A stretch of 49,749 nucleotides of DNA, taken from DASZFV01 sp036494575 (GTDB lineage: Bacteria; Myxococcota_A; Polyangia; Fen-1088). A program made the position numbers and the translations under genes. Below, piece by piece: positions 1 to 7,873 of this stretch. Below the pieces are notes generated by a model. That model saw nothing but the letters and a program-made list of their open reading frames with translations, had not been told where the DNA came from and made no database searches. The stretch spans positions 1-49,749 of the forward strand of contig DASXOE010000173.1 in NCBI GenBank assembly GCA_036494575.1, in the 5' to 3' direction. The stretch's first letter is position 1. The number at the start of each line of letters is the position of its first letter.

Positions 1-522
1 GTCGGCGCGGCGAACGCCATCGCGCGCGTCCGCCCGCGGCGCGTGATCTTCGTCGGGACTGCCGGCGTCTACCCGGGCGCGGCGCGCACGTTCACGATCG
101 GCGCGGCGGCGGTGGCGGGCGAGCTCGGCCTCGTGTCGACGGCCACGCTGCGCGGCGACGCTTATCACCCCGCGCCGCTCGTCGCGACGGCGCAGGCGAC
201 GCCCGCGCTGCGCGACCGCCTCGCGCGCGCCGGCGCCGACGGCGCCGCGACGCCCGTCGCGCGCGTGGCCTGCCCGCTGGCCATCACGCACACCGCGGCG
301 CTCGCGCGGCGCATCGCCGCGACGGGAGCCGCGCTCGAGAACCTCGAGGCCTTCGCGCTGGCGCGCGCCGCGAGCACGGCGCGCGTCCCCTTCGCCGTCG
401 TCCTCGGCGTCTCGAACGTCGTCGGCCCGAAGGCGCATGCCGAGTGGCGCGCCAACCACCTCCGCGCCTCGCGCGCCGCCTGCCACCTCGTGTGGTCGCT
501 GCTGCGGGCGCGCGCAGCCTGA
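1..522 (+). CDS. mqnB: Futalosine hydrolase-like nucleoside phosphorylase (5' truncated)
   Basis: The frame is open from the first base of the window, so the N-terminus lies outside. What remains (about 173 residues) reads as the C-terminal part of a PNP/UDP-phosphorylase-fold enzyme: a glycine-containing strand (VGTAGVYPG), then ENLEAFALARAA, the usual substrate-binding Met/Glu region, and VVLGVSNVVG, a late strand of the fold. Known family role: futalosine hydrolase removes the base from futalosine in the alternative menaquinone pathway in the cytoplasm. The identification leans on context, because the convergent neighbour is a MqnD-type enzyme of the same pathway. The two stop codons are only 15 bases apart. 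Another purine nucleosidase is possible. Confidence 0.7.
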   Translation, partial: VGAANAIARVRPRRVIFVGTAGVYPGAARTFTIGAAAVAGELGLVSTATLRGDAYHPAPLVATAQATPALRDRLARAGADGAATPVARVACPLAITHTAALARRIAATGAALENLEAFALARAASTARVPFAVVLGVSNVVGPKAHAEWRANHLRASRAACHLVWSLLRARAA

Positions 523-537
523 GCCGCGCGCGCCCGC

Positions 538-1398
538 TCAGTCCGACCAGTCGGCCACGACGTCCGTGCCCACGAGCCCCGCGTGCCGCGCGCGCGCGAA
601 CAGGACGTCGACGGCGCGCCGCGCGTCGTCGGCGATCGCAGCCGTGTCGTGGTTCGCGTAAAGGTTGAGATAGTGATCAATAAGTTCTGGTTTCGACAGG
701 GCTTCGTCGCCTCGATCCTCCGCGGCCAGAACGGCGATGATCTCCTCCCGGTTGGCGAGCGCCCAGGCGATGCTCGCGCGCAGCACGCGGGAGACGCGCG
801 TCACTGTCCCAGGTCCGAGCGCGCGGCGGATGACGTTCACGCCGAGCGGCAGCGGCAGACCGGCCTCGGCCTGCCACCACTCGCCGAGGTCGACGACCTT
901 GTGCAGCCCGCGCTGCGGGTAGAGCAGGCGGCCTTCGTGGATGAGCAGGGCCGCTTCGACCTCTCCGGCCTCGAGCGCCTCGAAGATGCGCGCGAACGGG
1001 AAGATCGGGATCTCTATGCCATCCGCGGCAGGTTGGATGAGCCGCAGGACGAGCCACGCCGTCGTGGAGGCGCCCGGGATGCCTACGCGCGCGCCCGCGA
1101 GCTCGCCCGGCGCCATGGGCCGCCGCGCGACGACGACGGGCCCGAAGCCCCGCCCCACGGACGCGCCGTGGGGCAAGAGCTGGTAGGCGCCCGCGAGCGC
1201 CGGGTACGCGCCCAGCGAGACGGCGACGATGTCGGCCGCGCCCTCGCCCGCCAAGGCGTTGAGCGCCGCCGTGTGGTCGCGCCGGTGCGTGAACGTCAAG
1301 CCCTCGGTGTCGATGCGCCCGTGCCGGAGCGCGTGGAACATGAACGCGTCGTCGGCGTCCACGGAATAGGCGAGCGAAATGGGGCGGTGGGTTGACAT
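538..1398 (-). CDS. mqnD: 1,4-dihydroxy-6-naphthoate synthase (MqnD family)
   Basis: A 286-residue periplasmic-binding-protein-fold enzyme of the MqnA/MqnD family. It carries the N-terminal signature VDADDAFMFHAL (about residues 13-24), the equivalent of the PND-T-F-FYAL motif of MqnD, and a mid-protein GRGFGPVVVA strand. MqnD converts cyclic dehypoxanthine futalosine to 1,4-dihydroxy-6-naphthoate in menaquinone synthesis. The start is the ATG at 1396-1398 (MSTHRPIS). The frame stays open further upstream, but that stretch is antisense to the next gene. It is convergent with the mqnB fragment. MqnA is the main alternative, but the DADDAF motif favours MqnD. Confidence 0.85.
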   Translation of the reverse strand: MSTHRPISLAYSVDADDAFMFHALRHGRIDTEGLTFTHRRDHTAALNALAGEGAADIVAVSLGAYPALAGAYQLLPHGASVGRGFGPVVVARRPMAPGELAGARVGIPGASTTAWLVLRLIQPAADGIEIPIFPFARIFEALEAGEVEAALLIHEGRLLYPQRGLHKVVDLGEWWQAEAGLPLPLGVNVIRRALGPGTVTRVSRVLRASIAWALANREEIIAVLAAEDRGDEALSKPELIDHYLNLYANHDTAAIADDARRAVDVLFARARHAGLVGTDVVADWSD

Positions 1399-1492
1399 GC
1401 AGGAACAGTGTCGGAGTGTGTGGGACTCCCGGAGAGGATACTCCAACACCCCATTGACCCGGGGCCACCCGAGAGGCGATCCTCGGTCGTCC

Positions 1493-2320
1493 GTGAGTGC
1501 GCCCCTCCCTCGGCTGCTTGGTATGCTGCTCGTCGTCGGAGTGGTGACGTCAGCCGCGCGCGCGGCGCGCGCCGCGCCGCGCATCGAAGAGGTCGAGGAC
1601 GCGCTCGGGCACGACCGGTCGTACAAAGTCCGGGTCGACGCCGCCCTCGTGCTCGGGCGCTTGCGCCAGACGCGGTCGATCCCGGCCCTGATCGGCGCCC
1701 TCAAGGACCCCAATCCTGCGGTGCGCGCCAGCGCAGCTGGCTCGCTCGGCCACATCGGGTCGCCCATCGCCAAGGACGCCGTCGCGAAGGCGCTCGGCGA
1801 TCCGGCCCCGCTCGTGCGGCACAGCGCGAAGGAAGCCCTGCGGATGCTGGGCGGCGACGTCGACGTCGAGACGCCGCCCGCGCCCACGCTCGGCGCGCCC
1901 GCGATCCGCCCGCGCCCGGGGAGGAAGCTGTCGTTCGAGGTCAAGCCCATGGGCGATCAGACCCAGCACGCGGGCCAGGCGCTGCGCAGCCACATGCGCG
2001 ACTTCATGCTCGCGCAGCTGCGCCCGTACGGCGACATCGCGCCGCCCGAGAATGGGGGCATGTACGCCGTCGACGGTGTCATCAAGGATCTCTCGACGAG
2101 CACGCGCAACAGCGACGTCGAGGTGACCTGCGCCGTGCAGCTCGTCCTGTCGCGCCAGCCGGGCGGAGGCGTCTTCTTGCTCACCTCCGGCGAAGCGACG
2201 ATCCAGCGGCCCAAACACCTCTACCGGCCGCAGCAGAAGCCCAGCATGGAGCTCGAGGCGCTCGAGAACGCCCTGCGCAGCGCGAGCGAGGACCTGCTCA
2301 ACCAGATCTCGCGCCAATGA
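1493..2320 (+). CDS. Exported HEAT-repeat protein
   Basis: A 275-residue protein beginning with a hydrophobic export signal (GMLLVVGVV followed by small residues and an ARA-type cleavage region). Residues about 30-120 form HEAT-like helical repeats of the pattern DAALVLGRLRQTRSIPALIGAL and DPNPAVRASAAGSLG, typical of scaffold or lyase-type PBS/HEAT domains. The C-terminal 150 residues are an unrecognised beta-rich domain (VDGVIKDLSTST, EVTCAVQLVLS). The GTG at 1493 was chosen because it places the signal peptide at the N-terminus; the longer frame from 1379 would bury it. The stop overlaps the next ATG by four bases (ATGA), so the next gene is probably translationally coupled. Precise function unknown. 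Confidence 0.75.
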   Translation: MSAPLPRLLGMLLVVGVVTSAARAARAAPRIEEVEDALGHDRSYKVRVDAALVLGRLRQTRSIPALIGALKDPNPAVRASAAGSLGHIGSPIAKDAVAKALGDPAPLVRHSAKEALRMLGGDVDVETPPAPTLGAPAIRPRPGRKLSFEVKPMGDQTQHAGQALRSHMRDFMLAQLRPYGDIAPPENGGMYAVDGVIKDLSTSTRNSDVEVTCAVQLVLSRQPGGGVFLLTSGEATIQRPKHLYRPQQKPSMELEALENALRSASEDLLNQISRQ

Positions 2321-3510
2321 ACGCGGACGCCGAGCGGTGGCGCCCCCCGGGCGCGCAGAGCGGGCCGAGCGGGCCCTCGGTCGCGCAGAGCCCCGCGGCG
2401 AAGCCCGCGCGCAGCCGCCTCGACGCCATCGACTGGCTGCGCGGCCTGGCGGTCGTCTTGATGATCCAGACGCACCTCTACGACTCGTGGGCGAGCCCAG
2501 CGGCCAAGGCGTCGGCCGCCTACTGGTGGACGCGCTACCTCGGCGGCGTGCCGTCGCGCCTGTTCCTGCTGCTCGTGGGGGTATCGATGGCCATCGGGTT
2601 CGAGCGGCAGCTCGAGCGCGGCGTCGCGCGCGCCGCGATCGTGCGCGGCTCCGCGCGGCGCGGGCTCGAGATCCTGGGGCTCGCCTACCTCTTCCGGTTT
2701 CAGGAGTACGCGCTCGCCGGCTTCTGGGGTCCCGTGGGCGATCTGTTCCGCATCGACATCCTGAACTGCATCGGCGCGTCGATGATCCTGGTCGCCTTCG
2801 TCGCGGCGCCGCGGGCTGGGCGCCCGCAGTACGCCGTCGCGCTCGCGGCGGCTGCCGTGTTCGTGGGGCTGGGCGCCGTCATCGGCCCGGCGCGCTTCCC
2901 GACCTTCCTCCCCGTGACGCTGACGGCGTACGTCGGCGGCCAGCGGCCCATGTCCTGGTTCGGGCTCTTCCCGTGGGCGGCCTGGTCGTTCGTGGGCGTC
3001 GCCGTCGGCCACCTCTGGGTGCGCGCGAGCCGCGACCGGCGTCGCGAGACGATCGCGTACGCGCTCACGGGCGCCGCCGGGCTCGCGCTCATGGGGGCCG
3101 TGATCCTCGTGCGCAAGTGGAACCCGTACGTCATCCGCTACCCGAACGAGGTCGTCCAGCAGATGGGGCCGGGCACGTTCTTCTACCGGCTCGGGTTGAA
3201 CTTCCTGTTCGCGTTCGTGGGCTACGCCGTGACGCGCACGCTCGGCGACCGCTTCTCGATCATGCGGCAGCTCGGGCGGACCTCCCTCCTCGTCTACTGG
3301 ATCCACGTCGACCTGTGCTACGGCCTCATCTCGCGCTCCCTCCACCACCACCTCGACATGACGCAGGCCACGATCGGCTTCGTGCTCATGACGGGCGCGA
3401 TGTTGCTCGTCTCGCTCGCGAAGACGACGTATTGGGATCCGTGGCGCCGGCGGCGGCCGCGCCGCGCCGCGCCTGCCGCCGACGCCCACGCCCGTGCGAG
3501 CCTCCCGTGA
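2317..3510 (+). CDS. DUF1624 / heparan-alpha-glucosaminide N-acetyltransferase-like membrane protein
   Basis: A 397-residue integral membrane protein with about nine to ten hydrophobic segments after a Pro/Ser-rich cytoplasmic tail. The first segment carries RLDAIDWLRGLAVVLMI followed by QTH, the start of the DUF1624/HGSNAT acyltransferase domain; a late helix has LLVYWIHVDL with a conserved His. Family members transfer acyl groups to sugars at the membrane, but the acceptor cannot be inferred here. The ATG at 2317 overlaps the preceding stop. The C-terminus is Arg/Ala-rich and probably cytoplasmic. No neighbouring glycan gene indicates a pathway. Confidence 0.8.
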   Translation: MNADAERWRPPGAQSGPSGPSVAQSPAAKPARSRLDAIDWLRGLAVVLMIQTHLYDSWASPAAKASAAYWWTRYLGGVPSRLFLLLVGVSMAIGFERQLERGVARAAIVRGSARRGLEILGLAYLFRFQEYALAGFWGPVGDLFRIDILNCIGASMILVAFVAAPRAGRPQYAVALAAAAVFVGLGAVIGPARFPTFLPVTLTAYVGGQRPMSWFGLFPWAAWSFVGVAVGHLWVRASRDRRRETIAYALTGAAGLALMGAVILVRKWNPYVIRYPNEVVQQMGPGTFFYRLGLNFLFAFVGYAVTRTLGDRFSIMRQLGRTSLLVYWIHVDLCYGLISRSLHHHLDMTQATIGFVLMTGAMLLVSLAKTTYWDPWRRRRPRRAAPAADAHARASLP

Positions 3511-3529
3511 CTTCGGCGAAGAGGATCTC

Positions 3530-4834
3530 GTGACCGAAACCGACGCCCGCGCGCACGCGCTCGAGATCTTCCTCGAGGTCGCCGCCCAGGTCGACGGCGC
3601 GGCGCTCGTGCGCGCCTCGGCGACGGGTGAGGCGATCGCGTCCGCCACGCACGTCTTGGCCGTCGGCAAGGTCGCGTTCCCCATGCTGGCGGGCGCCGCC
3701 GAGGCCGCGCGCGCGCCCGCGGGACGCGCGCCGCGCCCGACGCTCGCGATCGCGCCGGCGCCGCGCGTGCCGGCCCAGCTCCCGCCGGGCGTCCGCGTCT
3801 GTCCCGCAGATCACCCGCAGCCCACGGCGCGCAGCGTGGCGGCCGCCGAGGCCGCGCTCGCCTTCGTGCGGGCGCTCGCGCCGGCCGATCGCCTGCTCGT
3901 GCTGTTGTCGGGCGGCGCGTCCTCGCTGCTGTGCCTGCCCGCCGCCGGCCTCACGCTCGAGGACAAGCGCTCCGCGACGGGCGCGGTGTCGCGCGGCGGC
4001 GCGGCCATCGGCGCGCTCAACGCCGTCCGCAAGCACCTGTCGGCGATCAAGGGCGGGCGCCTCGCCCTCGAGTCGGGGGCGCCCGTCACCGTGCTCGCGC
4101 TCTCGGACGTCATCGGCGGCGAGCCCGCCACGATCGGCTCGGGGCCGTTCTCACCCGATCCGACCACCTACGCCGACGCCCTCGCGGCCGTGACGGCCGC
4201 GCAGGCGGAGCTCCCGCGCGCGGCGCGCCTGCACCTCGAGCGTGGCCTGCGCGGCGAGCTCGCGGAGACGCCCAAGCCGGGCGACGCGCGCCTCGCGCAC
4301 GTCACGTGGACGGCCATCGCGGGCCCGGAGCGCGTGTCCGCCGAGGCCCGCCGCGCCGCGGAGGCGCGCGGCCTCCAGGTTGGCGTGCTCTCGCGCGACG
4401 TCGAGGACGACGTCGACGCGCTGGCCGCCGCCTACCTCGATCGGGCGCGGCACGAGGCCAGCGCGGGCGGCGCGCCGCGCGTCCTCGTCGGCAACGGCGA
4501 GCCGACGATCAAGGTCGGGCCCGACGCCGGCAAGGGCGGGCGCTCGACCCACCTCGCGCTCGCGATGGCGCGCGGGCTCGCGGCGCTGCCCGCCGACCTG
4601 CGGGGGCGCGTCGCGTTCCTCGCGGCGGGCACCGACGATCGAGACGGCGACACGCCGGTCTCGGGCGGCCTCGTCGACGGCACGACCTGGACGCGCATCG
4701 GCGCCGCGGGCGTCGACCCGGAGCGCGCCCTCGCGGGCTGGGACAGCTACACCGCGCTCGCGGCCGTGGGCGACACCGTGACCGGCCCGGGCACTTCGAA
4801 CCTGCTGGACCTGCACCTGCTCGTCGTGACGTGA
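3530..4834 (+). CDS. Glycerate 2-kinase, GckA/TtuD (MOFRL) family
   Basis: About 434 residues with both halves of the family: the N-terminal DUF4147 domain with LAVGKVAFPM and LLSGGASSLL, and the C-terminal MOFRL domain with VLVGNGEPTIKV and AAGTDDRDGDTPVSGG. These enzymes phosphorylate glycerate at the 2-position in glycerate/serine-type carbon metabolism in the cytoplasm. The GTG at 3530 (VTETDARAHA) sits 19 bases after the previous stop with a purine stretch (gaagagg) upstream. A GTG at 3494 would overlap the upstream gene and is less likely. Likely cotranscribed with the DUF1624 gene. Substrate specificity is inferred from the family only. Confidence 0.87.
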   Translation: MTETDARAHALEIFLEVAAQVDGAALVRASATGEAIASATHVLAVGKVAFPMLAGAAEAARAPAGRAPRPTLAIAPAPRVPAQLPPGVRVCPADHPQPTARSVAAAEAALAFVRALAPADRLLVLLSGGASSLLCLPAAGLTLEDKRSATGAVSRGGAAIGALNAVRKHLSAIKGGRLALESGAPVTVLALSDVIGGEPATIGSGPFSPDPTTYADALAAVTAAQAELPRAARLHLERGLRGELAETPKPGDARLAHVTWTAIAGPERVSAEARRAAEARGLQVGVLSRDVEDDVDALAAAYLDRARHEASAGGAPRVLVGNGEPTIKVGPDAGKGGRSTHLALAMARGLAALPADLRGRVAFLAAGTDDRDGDTPVSGGLVDGTTWTRIGAAGVDPERALAGWDSYTALAAVGDTVTGPGTSNLLDLHLLVVT

Positions 4835-4854
4835 GCGGCGAAAAGCGCACGAAC

Positions 4855-4882
4855 TTGCTCGACGGCCGCCGTCGCCTATAAC
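4855..4882 (+). promoter_or_regulatory. Candidate sigma-70 promoter for the D,D-peptidase gene
   Basis: TTGCTC (4855-4860), 16 bases, then TATAAC (4877-4882), standing out in G+C-rich sequence between two genes. Transcription would be expected to begin near 4889, essentially at the GTG at 4892, so the mRNA would be leaderless or nearly so. The assignment rests on consensus similarity and position only. Confidence 0.5.
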
Positions 4883-4891
4883 GTTTCCGAG

Positions 4892-6043
4892 GTGAGACGT
4901 CGCGCCGTCGGAAAGGCCCTGGTCCTGGGGATGGCGCTCGCCTTCACGCTGGGCCAGGGCGGCGGCGAGCGCTCGGCGCGCGCGGCGATCCAGAAGGCCG
5001 CCAAGAAACGGGCCGCCAAGGGGCACAAACGACGCGGCCACGCGTTCCTCGAGCGGCACGTCGTCGCGACGCGGGGCGGGCTGCCCAACGTGCAAGCGCT
5101 GGGCGCGCTCGTCATCGACGAGACGGGCCGGGAGATCTACGCGCGCAACCCCGACAAGGAGCGGCCCATCGCCTCGATCTCGAAGCTCGCGGCGGTCCTC
5201 ACGATCGCCGACAAGGGCCTCGAGCTCGACGGGCTTTCCACGATCGACAAGACGGATCTCGACGTCGCGAGGGGTGGCGCGCGCTCGCGCCTCTTCGACG
5301 GGATGACGCTCTCCAACCGCGACCTCCTGCACGCGGCGCTCATGGGCTCCGACAACCGCGCCATCCCGGCGCTCGGGCGGGCCGTCAAGCTCTCGCCGTC
5401 GCAGCTCACGGCGGCCATGAACGCGAAGGCGCGCGCGCTCGGCCTCAAGAACACGCGCTTCTTCGAGCCGACGGGCCTATCGGCGAACAACGTGTCGACG
5501 CCGCGCGAGACGATCAAGATGCTGCGCGCCCTCATGGACCACCCGATGCTCGGCCCCATCACGCAGCGCGTGGAGTACGACGCCCACCCCGTCGGCAAGG
5601 CGCCCATCAGGTACATCAACACGGACCACGCCGCCTCGCGCGGCAACATCCAGGTGCTCGCGGGCAAGACCGGCTACAACGACGTCGCGCGCTACTGCCT
5701 CGTCGTCGCCACGAGGGTGGACGGGCGCCTCTACTTCATGTCGTTCTTGTCGAACGAGGGCAAGCTCACGCGCTTCGGCGACGTGGCCCGCGTCGCCGAC
5801 TGGCTCCTCGTCCATAAGCCGAAGGGACCGGTGGTCGCGTCCGTGGCCGCCGCGAAGGTCTCCGCGGGCAGCCTGCCCGCGACGGTTCCCGTTCCCGCGC
5901 TGCCCGCGACGGCGCCGGACCCCGCTGCGGCCGGGCCGGTGGCCGCTCCGCCCGCGCCGGCGGCGCCCGAGGCCACGGCCCCGCCGGTCGGCGTCGCCGC
6001 GCCCGAGCCGGCGCCCGGACCTGCCTCGCCCGCGGCGCCGTGA
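4892..6043 (+). CDS. D-alanyl-D-alanine carboxypeptidase/endopeptidase, peptidase S11
   Basis: A 383-residue exported penicillin-binding protein. It has an N-terminal signal (KALVLGMALAFTLG) and then a basic Lys/Ala stretch. The three active-site motifs are present and correctly spaced: Ser95-x-x-Lys98 (SISK), Ser153-Asp-Asn155 and Lys259-Thr-Gly261. It should trim or cleave peptidoglycan stem peptides in the periplasm. After about residue 310 it carries a Pro/Ala/Val-rich tail of about 70 residues, possibly a wall-spanning linker. It starts with GTG just after a promoter-like sequence. An internal ATG (MALAFTLG) at about 4931 is an alternative but would remove the basic n-region of the signal. 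Confidence 0.87.
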   Translation: MRRRAVGKALVLGMALAFTLGQGGGERSARAAIQKAAKKRAAKGHKRRGHAFLERHVVATRGGLPNVQALGALVIDETGREIYARNPDKERPIASISKLAAVLTIADKGLELDGLSTIDKTDLDVARGGARSRLFDGMTLSNRDLLHAALMGSDNRAIPALGRAVKLSPSQLTAAMNAKARALGLKNTRFFEPTGLSANNVSTPRETIKMLRALMDHPMLGPITQRVEYDAHPVGKAPIRYINTDHAASRGNIQVLAGKTGYNDVARYCLVVATRVDGRLYFMSFLSNEGKLTRFGDVARVADWLLVHKPKGPVVASVAAAKVSAGSLPATVPVPALPATAPDPAAAGPVAAPPAPAAPEATAPPVGVAAPEPAPGPASPAAP

Positions 6044-6055
6044 CATGATAGCGGC

Positions 6056-6925
6056 ATGCTGACGCTCGGCGAAGCCCGGCTCACCATGCTAAACGGCGGC
6101 AACTTCCGCCTCGACGGCGGCGCCATGCACGGGGTCGTGCCGAAGACGCTGTGGTCGAAGCTGGTCTCGTGCGACGCGAGCAACCGCTGCGAGTACACGA
6201 CGCGGTGCCTGCTCGTCGAGGTCGGGGCGGGCGCGGACGCGCGGCGGATCCTGGTCGAGACAGGCAACGGCGACAAGTTCCCGGCCAAGCTCAAGGACAT
6301 CTACGGCATCGAGCACGACCGCTCGATCGGCGACGCGCTCCGCGAGGTCGGCGTCGAGCCCGAGTCGATCGACACTGTCGTCATGACCCACATGCACTTC
6401 GACCACAGCGGCGGCACGACGCGCCGCACGGCCAGCGGCGAGCTCGAGCCCGTGTTCAAGCGCGCGAAGCACGTCGTGCAGAAGCTCGAGTGGGAGGACG
6501 CCACCCACCCGCACGAGCGCAACCGCGCGAGCTACCTCGGCGAGAACATCGGCCCGCTCGGCGAGGCGGGGTTGCTGCAAATCGTCGACGGCGAGACCGA
6601 GCTCGCGCCCGGCGTGCGCGTCGTCCCCACGCCCGGACACACGCGCGGCCACCAGTCGGTGCTCATCGGCGCCGACGAGCCGGGGGCTCCCAAAGCCCTC
6701 TTCCTGGGCGACGTCGTTCCCACGGCCGTGCACACGCGCCTGCCCTGGGTCATGGCCTACGACCTCGACCCGGCGCGCACCGTCGAGACCAAGCGCGCCC
6801 TCTTCCGCCGCGCCGTCGAGGAAAACTGGCTGCTGCTCTGGGGCCACGACCGCGACCACATGGGCGGCCGCCTCGGCGTCGACAAGGACGGCAACTTCGT
6901 CGTCCGCGAGCTCGTGACGATCTAG
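6056..6925 (+). CDS. MBL-fold metallo-hydrolase
   Basis: A 289-residue cytoplasmic metallo-beta-lactamase-fold hydrolase. The zinc ligands are visible: THMHFDHSGG (His112-x-His114-x-Asp116-His117), PTPGHTRGH (third-ligand His), LFLGDVVP (bridging Asp) and LLLWGHDRDH near the C-terminus. The family includes lactonases, esterases and other hydrolases, and the architecture resembles YtnP/AHL-lactonase-like proteins. The substrate cannot be decided from sequence. The ATG at 6056 lies 12 bases after the peptidase stop, so the two are probably cotranscribed. Confidence 0.85.
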   Translation: MLTLGEARLTMLNGGNFRLDGGAMHGVVPKTLWSKLVSCDASNRCEYTTRCLLVEVGAGADARRILVETGNGDKFPAKLKDIYGIEHDRSIGDALREVGVEPESIDTVVMTHMHFDHSGGTTRRTASGELEPVFKRAKHVVQKLEWEDATHPHERNRASYLGENIGPLGEAGLLQIVDGETELAPGVRVVPTPGHTRGHQSVLIGADEPGAPKALFLGDVVPTAVHTRLPWVMAYDLDPARTVETKRALFRRAVEENWLLLWGHDRDHMGGRLGVDKDGNFVVRELVTI

Positions 6926-6946
6926 GTAGCGGAGGACACCAAGGTC

Positions 6947-7089
6947 ATGAAAGGCACGGTCGTGGTGAAGGGGCCGGTTGCAGCGGCAGCGGCCCTTGCG
7001 GCGTCGGACCATTCGGGGGCGGCGTGATCTTCGACCTCTCCCTGAACGGCACGGGCGCGAGCGGCAGCATGGTGGGATCGAAGAGCTGA
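6947..7089 (+). pseudogene. Possible small broken or frameshifted gene
   Basis: After a ggagg sequence (around 6931) an ATG at 6947 opens a 26-codon frame (MKGTVVVKGPVAAAAALAAS...) that stops at 7025-7027. One extra G in the five-G run at about 7014-7018 would continue the frame through VIFDLSLNGTGASGS to the stop at 7087-7089, giving about 47 residues. This could be a decayed small gene, a sequencing error or chance. No homologue is recognised. Otherwise the interval 6926-7147 shows nothing definite. Confidence 0.18.
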
Positions 7090-7147
7090 CTGAGCCTTCG
7101 CGCGCGCGAATTCTTCAGCTCCCTGCCTCCCGAGTCGCTGGTCGGCC

Positions 7148-7606
7148 TTACTTCGAGCGCGACCCTGGAGCCTGCTCGAGCCATTCGACGTCCGCCAGAT
7201 CCTGCAGGCGCCCCGCGGCCTTCTTGTTTCGAATCAGGTCCTCGCGAGAGATAACGGGGACCGTGACAGCTCCCAGGGTCGCTTGGACGCGCCCGCTCCA
7301 TGCGTCCGCGAACTGCACGCCGTCGATCGCCGTGATGACGTCGATCCGCACCGGGGGTACACCGATCTGGAAGATCAAGCCGGGTTCCGAAAGATCGCCC
7401 TGGGACAACTCGTGAAGCGGAGCGCCGAAAGCAGCCAAGGCGTGGAGAACACGCGCCGCGTTCGCGGGCTCCGGCCGAACCCACACGTCGAGATCCTTCG
7501 TCGCGCGAACGTGTCCATGGGCGGCCAGGGCGTGCGCCCCCACGACCAGGTACTCAACGCCGTGGTCGTTGAATGTGGACAACAGCTCGCTGAAGTCTGG
7601 GTTCAC
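7148..7606 (-). CDS. Nucleotidyltransferase-fold protein (DUF6036/AbiEii-like)
   Basis: A 152-residue protein with the N-terminal features of a minimal nucleotidyltransferase: a helix, then YLVVGAHALAAHGHVRATKDLDVWV (residues 19-43), in which the G-x-H-A and D-L-D-V elements correspond to the GS/DxD metal-binding motif of this fold. Later it has PPVRIDVITAIDGV and PVISREDLIRNK, typical of DUF6036/AbiEii relatives. Such proteins often act as one half of two-gene toxin-antitoxin-like or defence modules. Its start overlaps the end of the upstream 69-residue gene by 53 bases, suggesting coupled translation. The target is unknown. Confidence 0.7.
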   Translation of the reverse strand: MNPDFSELLSTFNDHGVEYLVVGAHALAAHGHVRATKDLDVWVRPEPANAARVLHALAAFGAPLHELSQGDLSEPGLIFQIGVPPVRIDVITAIDGVQFADAWSGRVQATLGAVTVPVISREDLIRNKKAAGRLQDLADVEWLEQAPGSRSK

Positions 7607-7763
7607 CGGGATCCTTCTGGTTCCATGCGTAGCAGAGCTTGGTCAGCTCCCAGACCGCGCTCATCCGCTCTTCGATGGACGAGGTTCCCCAGTCGTCATC
7701 CAACGGGATTGCCTGCCCGGGACGCACAACACGCGCCGTGATGTGTCTGCGCGTCGACGCCAC
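7554..7763 (-). CDS. Small partner protein of the nucleotidyltransferase
   Basis: A 69-residue protein, GTG start at 7761-7763, ending in EPRLQRAVVHIQRPRR with a central AVWELTKLCYAWN. This arrangement of a small VWELT...EPRLQR protein directly upstream of a nucleotidyltransferase-like gene recalls a pairing seen in other bacteria (from memory, not searched). It overlaps the downstream gene by 53 bases. A second in-frame GTG lies 12 codons further in, so the exact start is uncertain. No domain of known function is recognised; an antitoxin-like role is a guess from the pairing. Confidence 0.55.
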   Translation of the reverse strand: MASTRRHITARVVRPGQAIPLDDDWGTSSIEERMSAVWELTKLCYAWNQKDPGEPRLQRAVVHIQRPRR

Positions 7764-7786
7764 GCAATCATTTTACCATGATTGCG
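7763..7786. promoter_or_regulatory. Inverted repeat overlapping a candidate promoter of the nucleotidyltransferase pair
   Basis: Perfect 9-base arms (cgcaatcat at 7763-7771 and its complement at 7778-7786) around a 6-base spacer. On the minus strand the spacer reads GGTAAA and gives the -10-like hexamer TAAAAT a few bases before the GTG at 7763. A repressor bound here would cover the promoter, which suits autoregulation of the pair. No good -35 was seen. Confidence 0.4.
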
Positions 7787-7873
7787 CCCGCGGCCCCGAC
7801 GGCGCAGCCTGCGTGCGCGCGCCCCGCCGCTACGCGAGCACCGTGAATACGGGCACTCCGGGGTGACCGCGCG

